DNA from: Corallium rubrum
Lineage: Eukaryota > Cnidaria > Anthozoa > Scleralcyonacea > Coralliidae
Assembly (NCBI GenBank): GCA_964035015.1
Contig: OZ036005.1
Location: forward strand, 5,092,747-5,156,746
Length of the DNA: 64,000 nt
Direction: 5' to 3'
The position numbers and the translations under genes were made by a program. The notes beneath the pieces were generated by a model. That model did no database searches. It saw only the letters and a program-made list of their open reading frames with translations, and was not told the DNA's origin. Below are positions 54,776 through 64,000 of this stretch, one piece after another; within the stretch, counting starts at the first letter, position 1; every line of letters starts with the position of its first letter.

Positions 54776-56241
54776 GACATGGAGCAAAACGGTCTGACTT
54801 ATGGTCATTAGTTTTGTTTGTAATCTGTTTTAGGTTGAAGCAATTGCATGACGTACATGTATAATGAGATAGTTTTATCCCTATCAAATTATGATGAAAT
54901 AAAATGGCAGCACTTCTTGAAAAAGATGGTAGTGATTATTAAAAATGTGCATTGAGACACTTGCATTTTGCCCTGCAAGAGTGCCCTAGAATGCAGAAAA
55001 TGGCATTGCTGGAATCTCAGATTTGGAAATTTTGATATGAAAATGTTACCCACAGTTACTAACTAACAAAAAGGTCATTCAGACAACGATGAAAATAATT
55101 ATATGCAAAACCATTTTTTCAATTTGGACAAAAATTTTCTTCAAAAAAGTGATAAAATGTGCTATTAAAGACACAATTTTAAACTTTAGATTTTCTTTAA
55201 AAGTGTTGTCAGAATGCAGGAAATGCCATTTCAGACACCCAAATTTCAAAACTTTTTCGGGGGGGCATGCCCCCGGACCCCCCTAGTTATGTGGACCATA
55301 ACTTTGACTAAGTCAAAAAAAATCCTAGATCCGCCCCTGAGTTCCACCATGCATGCATGAGTCCCATATACAAAATATCATTGCAAGATGTTGTCAGATA
55401 TGACAGATCTCTCTGACGAAAGGCCTTCGCTCGAACGTTAGACTCCTACGTTCTCTGTTTCGGCAGTATATCTAACCTTACTTTTTTTAGATTATGATAA
55501 ACTAAAATGGCACATGCAGAAAAAGCTCAGAACAAGGCAACGAATTCAGTTTATATTTATCTTACAGTGTCGTAAGTGAGGAGTATATACTGAATAAACT
55601 TCCTCAGCATTAATTTTCTATATTCCTATTTAGAGAGATAGTTTATAACTCATTCCTATCCGAGGGTTTCCCCTGAGGTGAATAAAAACGTCTGGCGTTG
55701 GTCAGTACTAAAATACCAAAGACCGATTCGGACAGGAAAGAGTTAAACTCCACTTTAGAAAGCCTGAATTATTTCTCGTCTTGTACTTCCTTTCCACTTT
55801 GAACGTCCGGATCATCTACATGGCGTTATGTAACCAGAAAAGAAAATGGTTTGGCCTTATGTGGCAAAATAAGATCGGGAAAGCTGCACGCACTACGGAC
55901 GAGAAAGAATCTTGATGAAATTAAACGTTTTAAACTTCTGGTCCGGGACCACCTTCTCCCAGTCAGACTATCATCGTCAGACGTTATTCGAAATGCAATG
56001 TAATAAAACAGACCATGTATATAGGAGTAAAAAGACATAATTGATAAATATATAAGTTCTAGTATTATAGTCAACACACGCTCAAATCCACACAGTTCAG
56101 AACTCATAATCTCTCAGAATTCATTGACATGCAGGTATATTCAACCCCATGAAATTAAGACACGTGAAGTCGTGAACCCAATCTCGTTAGTTTGGTATTT
56201 TCAGTTGGGGCAAATGCCTGTTGATCATGCATATCTAAAAC

Positions 56242-56420
56242 AATAGATCGTTTTCATCTGACGTCATGGCGGCCATATTGGTATACCGAAACGATGAAAT
56301 GGAGGCCATATTGGTGTACCATCTTTATCCTATGGGAATTTAACTCTATTCTTATTCAAAAATTTCGTATTGTTTCACCACCCCAATGGGGCCACCGATC
56401 ACATGAATGAAAACGATCAT
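56242..56420. repeat. MITE with TAGATCGTTTTCA ends, copy 2
   Basis: Starts TAGATCGTTTTCATCTGACG and ends GAAAACGATC, with internal GGCCATATTGGTGTACC. It differs from copy 1 by an extra TCTTTATCC and point changes. Confidence 0.75.
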
Positions 56421-56514
56421 AACTGTTCAACAAAAGAGAGGGACTGGACAAGTTATACAGCAATAGCAGATATTTGACAACAAAATTCACTGTCAGCTCA
56501 CATATTTAGGCATT

Positions 56515-56760
56515 AGTAGGGCGGCAATTGCCCCCCCCCCCCCCCCCCCCCAATATTTGAAAAAGGAAAATTCGGGCACTTTCTGCTGGGAATTTCGGGC
56601 AATTTTGATGCATGTTTATTGCTGTGAGATGTTCAAGCAAAATTCATACGTTAAACTAAGACTGAAAAATACGACTTACAAATCAATATTTAACCTTAAA
56701 TTTTTCGGGCAAAAATCTCTGCCCCCAAACAGAATTGGGTTGCTATGCCTTTTCAGCTTA
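56515..56760. repeat. GGGCGGCAATTGCCCC element
   Basis: The start GGGCGGCAATTG with a 20-base C run and the end GGGCAAAAATCTCTGCCCCC suggest a short non-autonomous DNA element. TTCGGGCA recurs three times. No ORF of interest is present. Confidence 0.4.
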
Positions 56761-57479
56761 AAAAAGACAACTTAATCTCGTACTTTTGGTATTTCCAAAA
56801 CAGGTTTTCTTCTAAAAATTTATACTTTTTACCGACAAAATCTAGTGAATCCTATTTAATTTCATTAAGTCAGTTTTCTAATGCTTACTGATCAATAGAT
56901 CTTCTTGCAAACTCAAAAGACAACAAATGCAAATTAACTGACAAGTTCGAAGTCAGATTAACTAGTCAAGTTACTATGTCAACATCACTTCTGGAGCTGA
57001 AGGAAAATGCAAAACTTTATCTTGTACTTTTGTACTTTATTTGACAATTATACAGAAAAACATTTTCCTCTAAAAATTTAAAACAACAGTTAAACCAAAA
57101 CTATAGAGTTGGGAAAATCTTTAACCTTTCTGCGGGTTGAATTTCAGATTATCTGCACAACCTTCCTTAAAATAGTAGAAATTTATGGATAAATAGCGTG
57201 ATTTTTACCTTGGCTTTCCAGCTTTGCCATACTTCAATTGAATACTGACTACATGCTAGTCTGCTACTATATATAACTGTTGATATCATGTAATTATATA
57301 CTCAGTCTCAAAGAACGAAAACATACAGCTTTCCCCGTTCTTGGATCATTCTGGTCCAAGACCAGCTTTAGCTTCTCCCAGCCAGAATACAATCGTCTAG
57401 TGAGGTTGACAAAGCAAAATAAAATGTAATATATAAAGGACTATAATATACAAAGAGATGATTGATAAATATTTGTTTA

Positions 57480-58830
57480 TAAGTGATATATTAGTAAGGG
57501 TTTTAAGACCCCTATTTCCCTCTCGACCTATTTTCCTCTTATCCATTTTTAATAAACTTTTAGAAAAGCTTATATGTACAATAGACTGATAAACTTTCTT
57601 GAAAAAAGAAATATAATAATCTATAATAAACAGGTTGGTTTTCGTGCGAAACATTCCACCAATCATGCAGTATTATTGAGTATATTACAGATAAAATCAT
57701 GCAGTATAAAAAAACCATCGATGAACGCGAATATTCTTGCGGTGTTTTCTTGGATTTCAGCTGTTGACACGGTCGATCACAATATTTTAATCAGAAACTA
57801 GAATATTATGGCATTCCAGGAGTTGCAAAAGATTGGTTTATTTCTTATCTTAGCAAACCAACAAACGATAGCCTGCATGTGGAATCCCTCAAGGATCAGT
57901 TTTGAGCCTTTTACTATTTCTATTATGTATAAATTATTTTAATTGCTGTTCAAGATTCTCTAGATATTGATTTATTTGCTGATGACTCTCATTTATTCTA
58001 CAAGCATAACAATTCTTCAACACTTCAATCAGACCTAAACAATGAATTAAATAATGTACACATTTGGCTGTGTGTTAATATGCTTTCCTTAAATATCGAA
58101 AAGTCAAATTTGTTATTTTTCATCCCCCACAAAAGAAGATTCCGTCTAATTTTAGTCTATTTATAAATGAAAACAAATTAAAACAAGAATATTGTATCAA
58201 ATTAATACTTGGGAATCTTAACAGATTCTAATCTTAATTGGAAAAGCCAAGTTAACCATACTGCCGGCAAAAAAGATTAAAAGAAGTATAGCTATCCTTT
58301 CCAAACTACGTTACCATGCATGTTAGTACACAAATCCTTGTTAATCTTTATTATGCTTTAATTTATCCATTTAATTTATTACATGGGGTAATACATACCC
58401 CTCTACATTAAGACCCTTCAGCTTGTATATTTTACAGAAAAAAGCTTATACACGTATTATGACTTTCTCAAAATATGAACACTCAAGCCCACTCTTTAAA
58501 TGTCTGAATATTGTGAAGTTGTTTGATCTTGTTACTTTTTATGTTGCAAAATTTATGCATAAATTTAAACACGATAGATATTTGTCTCAGTCTCGCGAGG
58601 TCAAATTCTCAGGAAAAATGACGCGCACACGAGAATCTTGCTGAGCAAATTAGCTCTCGCGAGCGGCTGGAAAGCCAGAACAAACTATGGCGTCTATAAT
58701 ATTAGATTCCAAGGGGCTAAAATATATGGAATTCCTTAGATAAAAATATTAAACTTCTGTCTGTTTCTCAATTTAAGAAGAAATTGAAAATTGACATTAT
58801 TGATCGGCTTTCTTAAATATTCCTCGGAAT
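57480..58830 (+). pseudogene. Second LINE remnant (RT and C-terminus)
   Basis: Broken frames give RT motifs in order. First a stretch like RPISLLPIFNKLLEKLIC (RT motif 1/2a), then NKQVGFRAKHSTNHAVL, then a VFLDFS/AVDTVDHNIL motif A region, then a GIPQGSVLSLLLF motif B, and LFADDSHLFY (motif C; FADD, where many LINEs have YADD). At the far end IWNSLDKNIKLLSVSQFKKKL corresponds to the usual LINE C-terminus. Stops and indels are frequent, so it is dead. It differs from the 11.6-16.3 kb LINE. Confidence 0.65.
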
Positions 58831-59241
58831 TCTCGCAAACACAATTGATGCGAAGTTTCAATGAATTTGGTCATAACTCATATTCGACAATCGATCATAA
58901 TCCGTCCATGTTTATAGTTTGATCTGTTCTTATAGACTATAGTAGCGATAATGTCGGATTCCGAAAACGTTTGGCGACTTGTACTATATATACAACTTGT
59001 ACTAGAGACAAGTGAACTTTATTTCAGTATATACAGTAAGTCCCCGCATATAAGAAACCGACATATAGAAACTACAGCCTTGTAGAAAGAATATTCGGGC
59101 TTGCAAAGTTTAGCTTCTTAAGTACCGCAATACCTGATTTCGCCTGTTCAGCTTGAGCTGGTCGTTTTGATGGCTGCTTGGACGATGAAGAGATCCCTAT
59201 GTAACATGTATTCAAAACACTTTACCTGAATTAAATTGAAT
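58831..59241. other. No gene seen; ends at assembly gap
   Basis: AT-rich, with a duplicated GTACTATATATACAACTTGTACTAG-type motif near 58980-59005. No coding signal is present. Confidence 0.35.
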
Positions 59242-59441
59242 NNNNNNNNNNNNNNNNNNNNNNNNNNNNNNNNNNNNNNNNNNNNNNNNNNNNNNNNNNN
59301 NNNNNNNNNNNNNNNNNNNNNNNNNNNNNNNNNNNNNNNNNNNNNNNNNNNNNNNNNNNNNNNNNNNNNNNNNNNNNNNNNNNNNNNNNNNNNNNNNNNN
59401 NNNNNNNNNNNNNNNNNNNNNNNNNNNNNNNNNNNNNNNNN
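59242..59441. other. Assembly gap (200 N)
   Basis: Exactly 200 N bases, directly followed by a (GATA)n microsatellite, the likely cause of the break. Confidence 0.98.
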
Positions 59442-59667
<226 letters not shown>

Positions 59668-59674
59668 TTGTGAA

Positions 59675-60027
59675 ATTCATTACTAATTCATGAGTTTTGC
59701 AGCCAATCCAATTTCAGAAATTACGTCACATGTATACCCCTGTAAACCCCATACAAACTAAAACCAATGATGCTAATTAGTTACAACCACTGGTGGATGT
59801 ATACTCTTCTGAACTAGTGCTCGTAACTAATTAGCATCTCAATATCCCAAAGGGATTTTTACTATTCATTCATTTCACAAGTTGTTTACAACACGAGTGG
59901 CCGTGTTGTATTGAATATACAATCACGAGCCGAACACTCGCGTCCTTGTTGTATTGAATATACAATCACTCGCCTTCGGCTCGTGATTGTATATTCAATA
60001 CAACACGGCCGCTCGTGTTGTAAACAT

Positions 60028-60030
<3 letters not shown>
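59675..60030. repeat. Hairpin repeat, inverted relative to 2935-3310
   Basis: Contains ATTAGTTACAACCACTGGTGG and two successive TATTGAATATACAATCAC hairpins separated by GAGCCGAACACTCGCG. It is followed by (AT)n at 60031-60096. Confidence 0.65.
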
Positions 60031-60099
<69 letters not shown>

Positions 60100-60109
60100 T
60101 CCTCACCAA

Positions 60110-60664
60110 AAATCCCTAGAACATCTGTAATCGAGTGAAATGCCCAATATTACTTCTAATATACCCAATTCTCTCCTGGCATTACCACCTTAATATATAC
60201 AGAACTCACGATCAGGCTCTCGGCAACGGCCTCCGTGGCTCAGTGGTCAGAGCATTGCACTAGAATCGCAAGGTCGTGGGTTCAATTCCTGCCGGAAGGC
60301 CCGTGTAGTTGCATTTTTCGCAACTGGTCCCGGTTTGGTCTTAAAATGTATGTATTCTGCACTCCAATTTTCCTTCACCAAAAATCCCTAGAACATCTGT
60401 AATCGAGTGAAATGCCCAATATTACTTCTAATATACCCAATTCTCTCCTGGCATTACCACCTTAACATATACAGAACTCACGATCAGGCTCTCGGCAACG
60501 GCCTCCGTGACTCAGTGGTCAGAGCATTGCACTAGAATCGCAAGGTCGTGGGTTCAATTCCTGCCGGAAGGCCCGTGTAGTTGCATTTTTCCCAACTGGT
60601 CTCGGTTTGGTCTTAAAATGTATGTATTCTGCACTCGAATTTTCTTTCACCAAAAATCCCTAGA

Positions 60665-60665
<1 letters not shown>
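60110..60665 (+). repeat. Two tandem SINE copies, plus strand
   Basis: Units of about 272 bp with tRNA-like regions at 60228-60301 and 60500-60573 (GGCCTCCGTGGCTCAGTGG, GGTTCAATTCC). The second has A in place of G in the A box (GTGACTCAG). Each body ends TTAAAATGTATGTATTCTGC. They differ from the 46.5-49.6 kb units by many point changes but have the same linker, so tandem organisation is a property of the family, not of one locus. Confidence 0.8.
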
Positions 60666-60699
<34 letters not shown>

Positions 60700-60700
<1 letters not shown>

Positions 60701-60745
60701 CTACAGACGGTACCGTTTCGGCCTTTTGGGCCTCATCAGTGTAGT
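60700..60745 (-). ncRNA. Hammerhead ribozyme
   Basis: On the minus strand all invariant core residues are present in order. CTGATGA (60739-60733) is followed by stem II GGCC (60732-60729) with loop CAAAA (60728-60724) and GGCC (60723-60720), then GAAA (60719-60716). A four-pair stem III with a 2-nt loop (ACGG-TA-CCGT, 60716-60707) and the cleavage triplet GTC end at 60706. Stem I is closed by six pairs (ACTACA 60745-60740 with TGTAGT 60705-60700), so it is a type I layout. The predicted cut lies between 60706 and 60705. A very short stem III is typical of hammerheads in Penelope-like retroelements and small animal retrozymes, which often work as dimers. Confidence 0.85.
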
Positions 60746-60944
60746 GCTGATGAGCAGGATGAAGGTAACTGCTATTTACAGTCACCTTTGGTGCCTCACA
60801 AATTGTGGGACATCAAAACTATGCCTGAGCGCTCAAACTGCAAGCAGTGAGCGTGCGCACAATGCGTAAGCAGCAATGGCTCATCCTGTAGAGCGCTCAA
60901 TATGACCTAAAGGCCATAGAGATATATCTAACTACGCTATCTAC

Positions 60945-60948
<4 letters not shown>
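60746..60948 (-). mobile_element. Body of the hammerhead-bearing repeat
   Basis: About 200 bases between the ribozyme and a long (AT)n run, with GAGCGCTCAA/TTGAGCGCTC-like motifs at 60826-60901. No reverse transcriptase lies nearby. It may be a fragment of a Penelope-like pseudo-LTR or a retrozyme-like repeat; AT repeats bound it on both sides (60669-60698 and 60949-61010). Confidence 0.45.

Positions 60949-61010
<62 letters not shown>
60949..61010. repeat. (AT)n microsatellite
   Basis: About 30 AT units. Similar runs are at 60031-60096 and 60669-60698. Confidence 0.95.
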
Positions 61011-61013
<3 letters not shown>

Positions 61014-61058
61014 TATAATAATGCCCCTGTTTTACAGTATATGCATAATAAAACTTAC

Positions 61059-63725
61059 CAAGTGAAGAATCTATGTAATAAGGAACTTGTCTGTTGTGCC
61101 AAAGTTTTTTCAATTGTCGACTAGCTTGTCGTTTCCGCATCGTTTCTTCAACCAGTCCATCTGTGTTTTCTTTTTTTAATTTAATTAATTGAAAATCCTC
61201 GCGATCCATTGGATCCACTACGATATCTCCTTCGTACAAGTCATCTTCAATTCTCTCGCCTGTAGCATTTTAAAACAGACATATAATAGAAGGAAGGGAA
61301 GGGAAGGGAAGAGGAGAGAAGCAAAGAGAAGGAAAGGAAAGGAAAGCGAAGAAAAAGGAAGGGGACGTTACGCGAAAGAAAGGGAAGGAGGAAAAGAAGG
61401 AGAAAGGAAGACAAACGAAAGGAAGATTGAAAAGGCAATAAAAAGAAAGAGAAGGAAGGAAAAGGAAGGGAAAGGAAAGTGAAGGAAAAAGAAGAGAATG
61501 AAAGGAAAGGGAAAGAAAAAGGAAAGGGGAAGAACGAAAAAGAAAGGGAAGGAAAAGAAAGGGAAAGGTAAGGAAGCAGAAGGGAATGGAAGGAAAGGGA
61601 AAAGAAGGAAAGGTAAAGGGAAGGAAAAGGGAAGGAAAAGAAAGAGAAAGGGAAGGAAAAAGAAAGGAACGAAAGGAAAGGAAAAGGGAAGAAAGGGGAA
61701 GGAAAAGGGAGGGAATGGAAAGGACAAAAAAGGGAAGATGAGGAAAAGGAAGGGATGGAAAAGGAAGGGAAGAGGAGGAAAAGGAAGGGAGGATGAAAAG
61801 AAAGAAGAGGGAAAGGGAAGAAAAAAGAGAAAAAGAAAGGGAAAGAAATAAAGGAAGGGAAGAAAAGGAAAGGAAAGAGAATGGAAGGGAATTGAAGGGA
61901 AGGGGGTAGAAAAGAGAGAAGGGATGGAAAGGAAAGAAGGGATGGAAAAGAAAAAGAAGGGAAGGGGATTGAAGGGAAGAGTAGAAAAGAGAAGGGAAGA
62001 GAAAGAATGGAAGAGAAGGGAAAGAAAGGAAGGAAGGAACAAACAAATAAATCTATATTTCCTATTTTACCTTTATTTATTTGAATAATGGCATCTTCGG
62101 CAGTAGTATTGCCAGTAATATTCATTCTTTTAGTTCTATCTTCATTTAAATGTTTATGCTTTAAACGATTATTGGCCATCAGAATCATGTCCATGGCAGT
62201 GCGATGTCGTGGAACTGTACAAAAAGAAAAATGAAAATAAAGGTGGCGTTTCGTATAACCAAGATTCCTAATTTTTTTACGAATTAAGTCTTTTTGAAGT
62301 AAGTCTTACTGCTCTATTATTTAAGAGGATAAGTTTTTCTATGTCACGTTGTTAACACTCAAAACCCTAGAACTTTTGGGCGTACCACTCAAAATCTTCT
62401 TATTTTAGCATTATTGTGTAGCCTATAGAATCAACAAACTTTTTATAAGCATTTGGGGGTTGAGAAACACATCAAACGATTAAAAAATCATAATTATGAC
62501 GGTAGGTATGCCACAAAAATGTTGAATCCGCCATATTTATACAGTAATCAATGCACAATTTGTTTTGGTTCAACCAACATTTTATTTTTGGCGTATCCCT
62601 GACATTCTCTTTATTTTAGCATCATTGTGTAGCTCATACACTCAACAAACTTTTTAAGTACATGTGAGGGTTGAGAAACATATATCAAAAGATAAAAAGA
62701 TTTGATAATTATGAATGTAGATATGATCAGTAGAAATCAGTTTTAAGCGGATGTTACGCGACATAGAAAAAATTCTCCTCTTAAGGAAATATAAAGAACA
62801 ATAATTTTCGGTTAAAAAACTTCACCAAATTGAACAATCGTTGAGCACTACAATTTCTATTAAGTTTGGAGCGTCCTAAATAGGTTCCCGAGCCCCTCAT
62901 AAGCATACCTCTTATTCGCTGTTTAAAGTCTCTTAATCTGCTATATCACTTATTTTGGAGCTCCAATTTTGGCTGCTTCTGTGCTGTTTGTCCACGATGC
63001 GAACGTCTGAATTTGCTCGGGGTGAACGTTACCTTGTTTTGCGGAGTTGTTCGTTCCACTTTTTCGTTGTTTAATAGGTAAGTGACAAGTGAGTTGCAAA
63101 TGACTGTAGTTGTCTTTGTAAATATGTAATACTGTAGTTTTAGACAAAATCTTTTGTAAAAATGAGAGAATGTGTCTTAAAAATATGTTTTAAAATGTTC
63201 AAAATTTTGCTCAAATATGATGTCAGATCGCGGGAAATGCCATTTCAGAGACTCAAATTTCAAATATTTTCCGGGGGAGCATACCCCTGGACCCCCTTAG
63301 AAATTGGGCAGTCTTATTGCCCCCCTGACTAAAAAATCCTGCCTACGGCCCTGCTCATCGAGCGGGACGTTTAATAGCCAATACACCTCTTTTTATGCTA
63401 TTACTTATAATAATTACTTATTATATAAAAGCTGTTGTGATCAACACCCCCTACCAATGTTAGCCTGGTGATTTGAACAGGGCACTCCGCGCTACTTCTT
63501 ATAGTAAATTTCAATTTCCATGATAAACCGCAAAGATTTTAATAGCAAATCTGAATAAAAACCCTAACATCAACGCTAAACATCAACGCTTGTCTCACCT
63601 GTCCGTTTTGACGTTTCGTCGGTTCCATTCAAAGGAAGCCTCGTTCCAGTTGCGTTCACTGCGGACCCGTTTTTAATACATAGCACCAAACGAAATACTA
63701 GAAATAAAGTCAGACGATGTACCAT
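61059..63725 (-). CDS. Astacin-like metalloprotease gene, three 5' exons
   Basis: Exon 1 (63599-63725) starts MVHRLTLFLVFRLVLC, a likely signal peptide, followed by NGS and NAT/NGT glycosylation-type sites, with donor CAG|GTGAGA. Exon 2 (62071-62214; acceptor TACAG, donor AAG|GTAAAA) encodes MDMILMANNRLKHKHLNEDR and on. Exon 3 (61059-61259; acceptor CTACAG, donor TTG|GTAAGT) encodes LYEGDIVVDPMDRED, a charged stretch, then VPYYIDSSLG. All junctions are phase 1 and join in frame. 'EGDI..DP' near the end of a propeptide and 'VPY.IDSSL' at the start of the catalytic domain are the usual astacin-family opening; the family is zinc-dependent and secreted. The HExxH catalytic exons are not in the window left of 61059 as far as I can read, so the gene is incomplete here or interrupted by repeats and the gap. 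Confidence 0.6.
61290..62040. repeat. Polypurine tract in an astacin-gene intron (~750 bp)
   Basis: Irregular GGAAAGGAAAGGGAAG-type purine sequence on the plus strand lies wholly inside the intron between exons 2 and 3. The intron is transcribed from the minus strand, so the RNA would be pyrimidine-rich. Long ORFs through it are spurious. Confidence 0.9.
62215..63598 (-). other. Intron 1 of the astacin-like gene
   Basis: A 1384-base intron. It contains a direct duplication (about 62400-62525 and 62605-62735; CAACAAACTTTTTA, GGGTTGAGAAACA) and one end of a DNA element at 63215-63354 (CAGGGCCGTAGGCAGGA on the minus strand, with the GGGGGAGCATACCCCTGGAC palindrome). The palindrome resembles the ones in 25623-27041 and 52915-55339. 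Confidence 0.5.
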
Positions 63726-64000
63726 AGTTTTCAATTATAGTATATAAATATAATACTTCATCCCATTCAATTCTACTGCCGTTGCTTGAAGAAAATCAAT
63801 TAGCACTAAAAGATAATGCCATTTCATTATTACAACCACAAGCCTCCAAAGTTGTTGTCGACCTGTTGTCAATTACAGTTTATGAAGCGACAGCAATCAA
63901 TTGGAACAGGTGGAAGAATATACTATACATGAAAAATTTAAAGCATGAAAGAAGCAATTTTTGCAGCGAAGAGATAAGTTGTCTTATTTTGAGTTGAGTA
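63726..64000. other. Upstream flank of the astacin-like gene
   Basis: AT-rich. A plus-strand frame runs from 63782 to 63997, but nothing supports it as a gene. A TATATTTATATACTATAA-type sequence about 15-30 bases before the astacin ATG could be promoter-like. Confidence 0.3.

Larger units (their letters stand above)
52915..55339 (+). mobile_element. Degraded hAT element with 8-bp target duplication
   Basis: The ends are CAGGGGCGGATTTAG and CTAGATCCGCCCCTG. AGTTCCAC is duplicated exactly on both sides (52907-52914 and 55340-55347), the 8-bp duplication typical of hAT. The transposase survives only as fragments, and the right end carries the same GGGGGGGCATGCCCCCGGAC palindrome as 25623-27041. 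At 2425 bp it is shorter than an intact autonomous element. The insertion splits unit 2 of the surrounding tandem repeat. Confidence 0.75.
55348..57480. repeat. Tandem non-coding repeat, rest of unit 2 and unit 3
   Basis: Continues the repeat at 50690-52906 after the hAT insertion: ACTACGGACGAGAAAGAATC, GGTCCGGGACCACC, then unit 3 from about 56440 with the same landmarks, ending near 57490. It includes the second TAGATCGTTTTCA MITE (56242-56420) and a C-run element (56518-56760). Confidence 0.55.

Noticed and set aside
60746..60770. Plus-strand CTGATGAG beside the ribozyme
   Set aside because: No GAAA core and no cleavage triplet; it is just sequence adjoining stem I of the minus-strand motif.
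61247..62194. 315-residue minus-strand ORF rich in Phe/Ser/Leu/Pro
   Set aside because: Intronic polypyrimidine sequence; only its first ~48 codons (62071-62194) belong to a spliced exon.

Overview
The window looks like nuclear DNA of a cnidarian, most likely an anthozoan and probably a stony coral. The evidence is AT-rich intron-bearing DNA, genes with canonical GT-AG introns, a tRNA-derived SINE, CR1/L2-like LINE debris, BEL/Pao and gypsy remnants, hAT-, piggyBac- and Harbinger-like insertions, and many hairpin elements. There are no operons or bacterial signals. The species call is inference. A 200-base run of N (59242-59441) marks an assembly gap.

Layout. (1) Three diverged copies of one segmental duplication begin at about 1, 16.6 kb and 32.9 kb. 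Each carries, on the minus strand, a two-exon gene for a small secreted precursor-like protein (only exon 1 of the first copy is inside the window). A BEL/Pao integrase remnant and a 21-bp minisatellite embedded in inverted repeats follow. The copies act as empty-site controls for later insertions. (2) Between copies 1 and 2 lie a TIR element carrying gypsy gag and RecQ-like helicase fragments (8.5-10.5 kb) and a decayed LINE (11.6-16.3 kb) interrupted by a hairpin-ended element and a piggyBac-like MITE. (3) Copy 2 is interrupted at 17732-23948 by the most interesting object here. It is a 6.2-kb virus-like element with about 160-bp terminal inverted repeats and a 6-bp target duplication, as in Polinton/Maverick (adintovirus-like) elements. 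Its interior is a large palindrome of two roughly 2-kb arms around a 400-bp loop. The loop holds the 5' part of a zinc-finger packaging-ATPase gene, cut just after Walker B. No polymerase, integrase or capsid gene is visible. (4) 27.8-31.1 kb is a nest of inverted repeats. Copy 3 (32.9-39.3 kb) carries MITE, LINE-tail and Harbinger-like insertions. (5) 39.5-50.7 kb is gene-poor repeat DNA, with an 11-unit tandem array of a tRNA-derived SINE at 46.5-49.6 kb. (6) 50.7-57.5 kb is a tandemly repeated non-coding segment broken by a degraded hAT element. (7) 57.5-58.8 kb is a second LINE remnant. (8) The right end has two more SINE copies, a complete minus-strand hammerhead ribozyme motif at 60700-60745, and three phase-1 exons of an astacin-like metalloprotease gene (61059-63725, minus).

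The host genes that can be supported are the secreted-protein family and the astacin-like gene. Almost everything else is mobile-element sequence at various stages of decay. Nothing was searched or computed. Family names rest on motifs read by eye and general knowledge.
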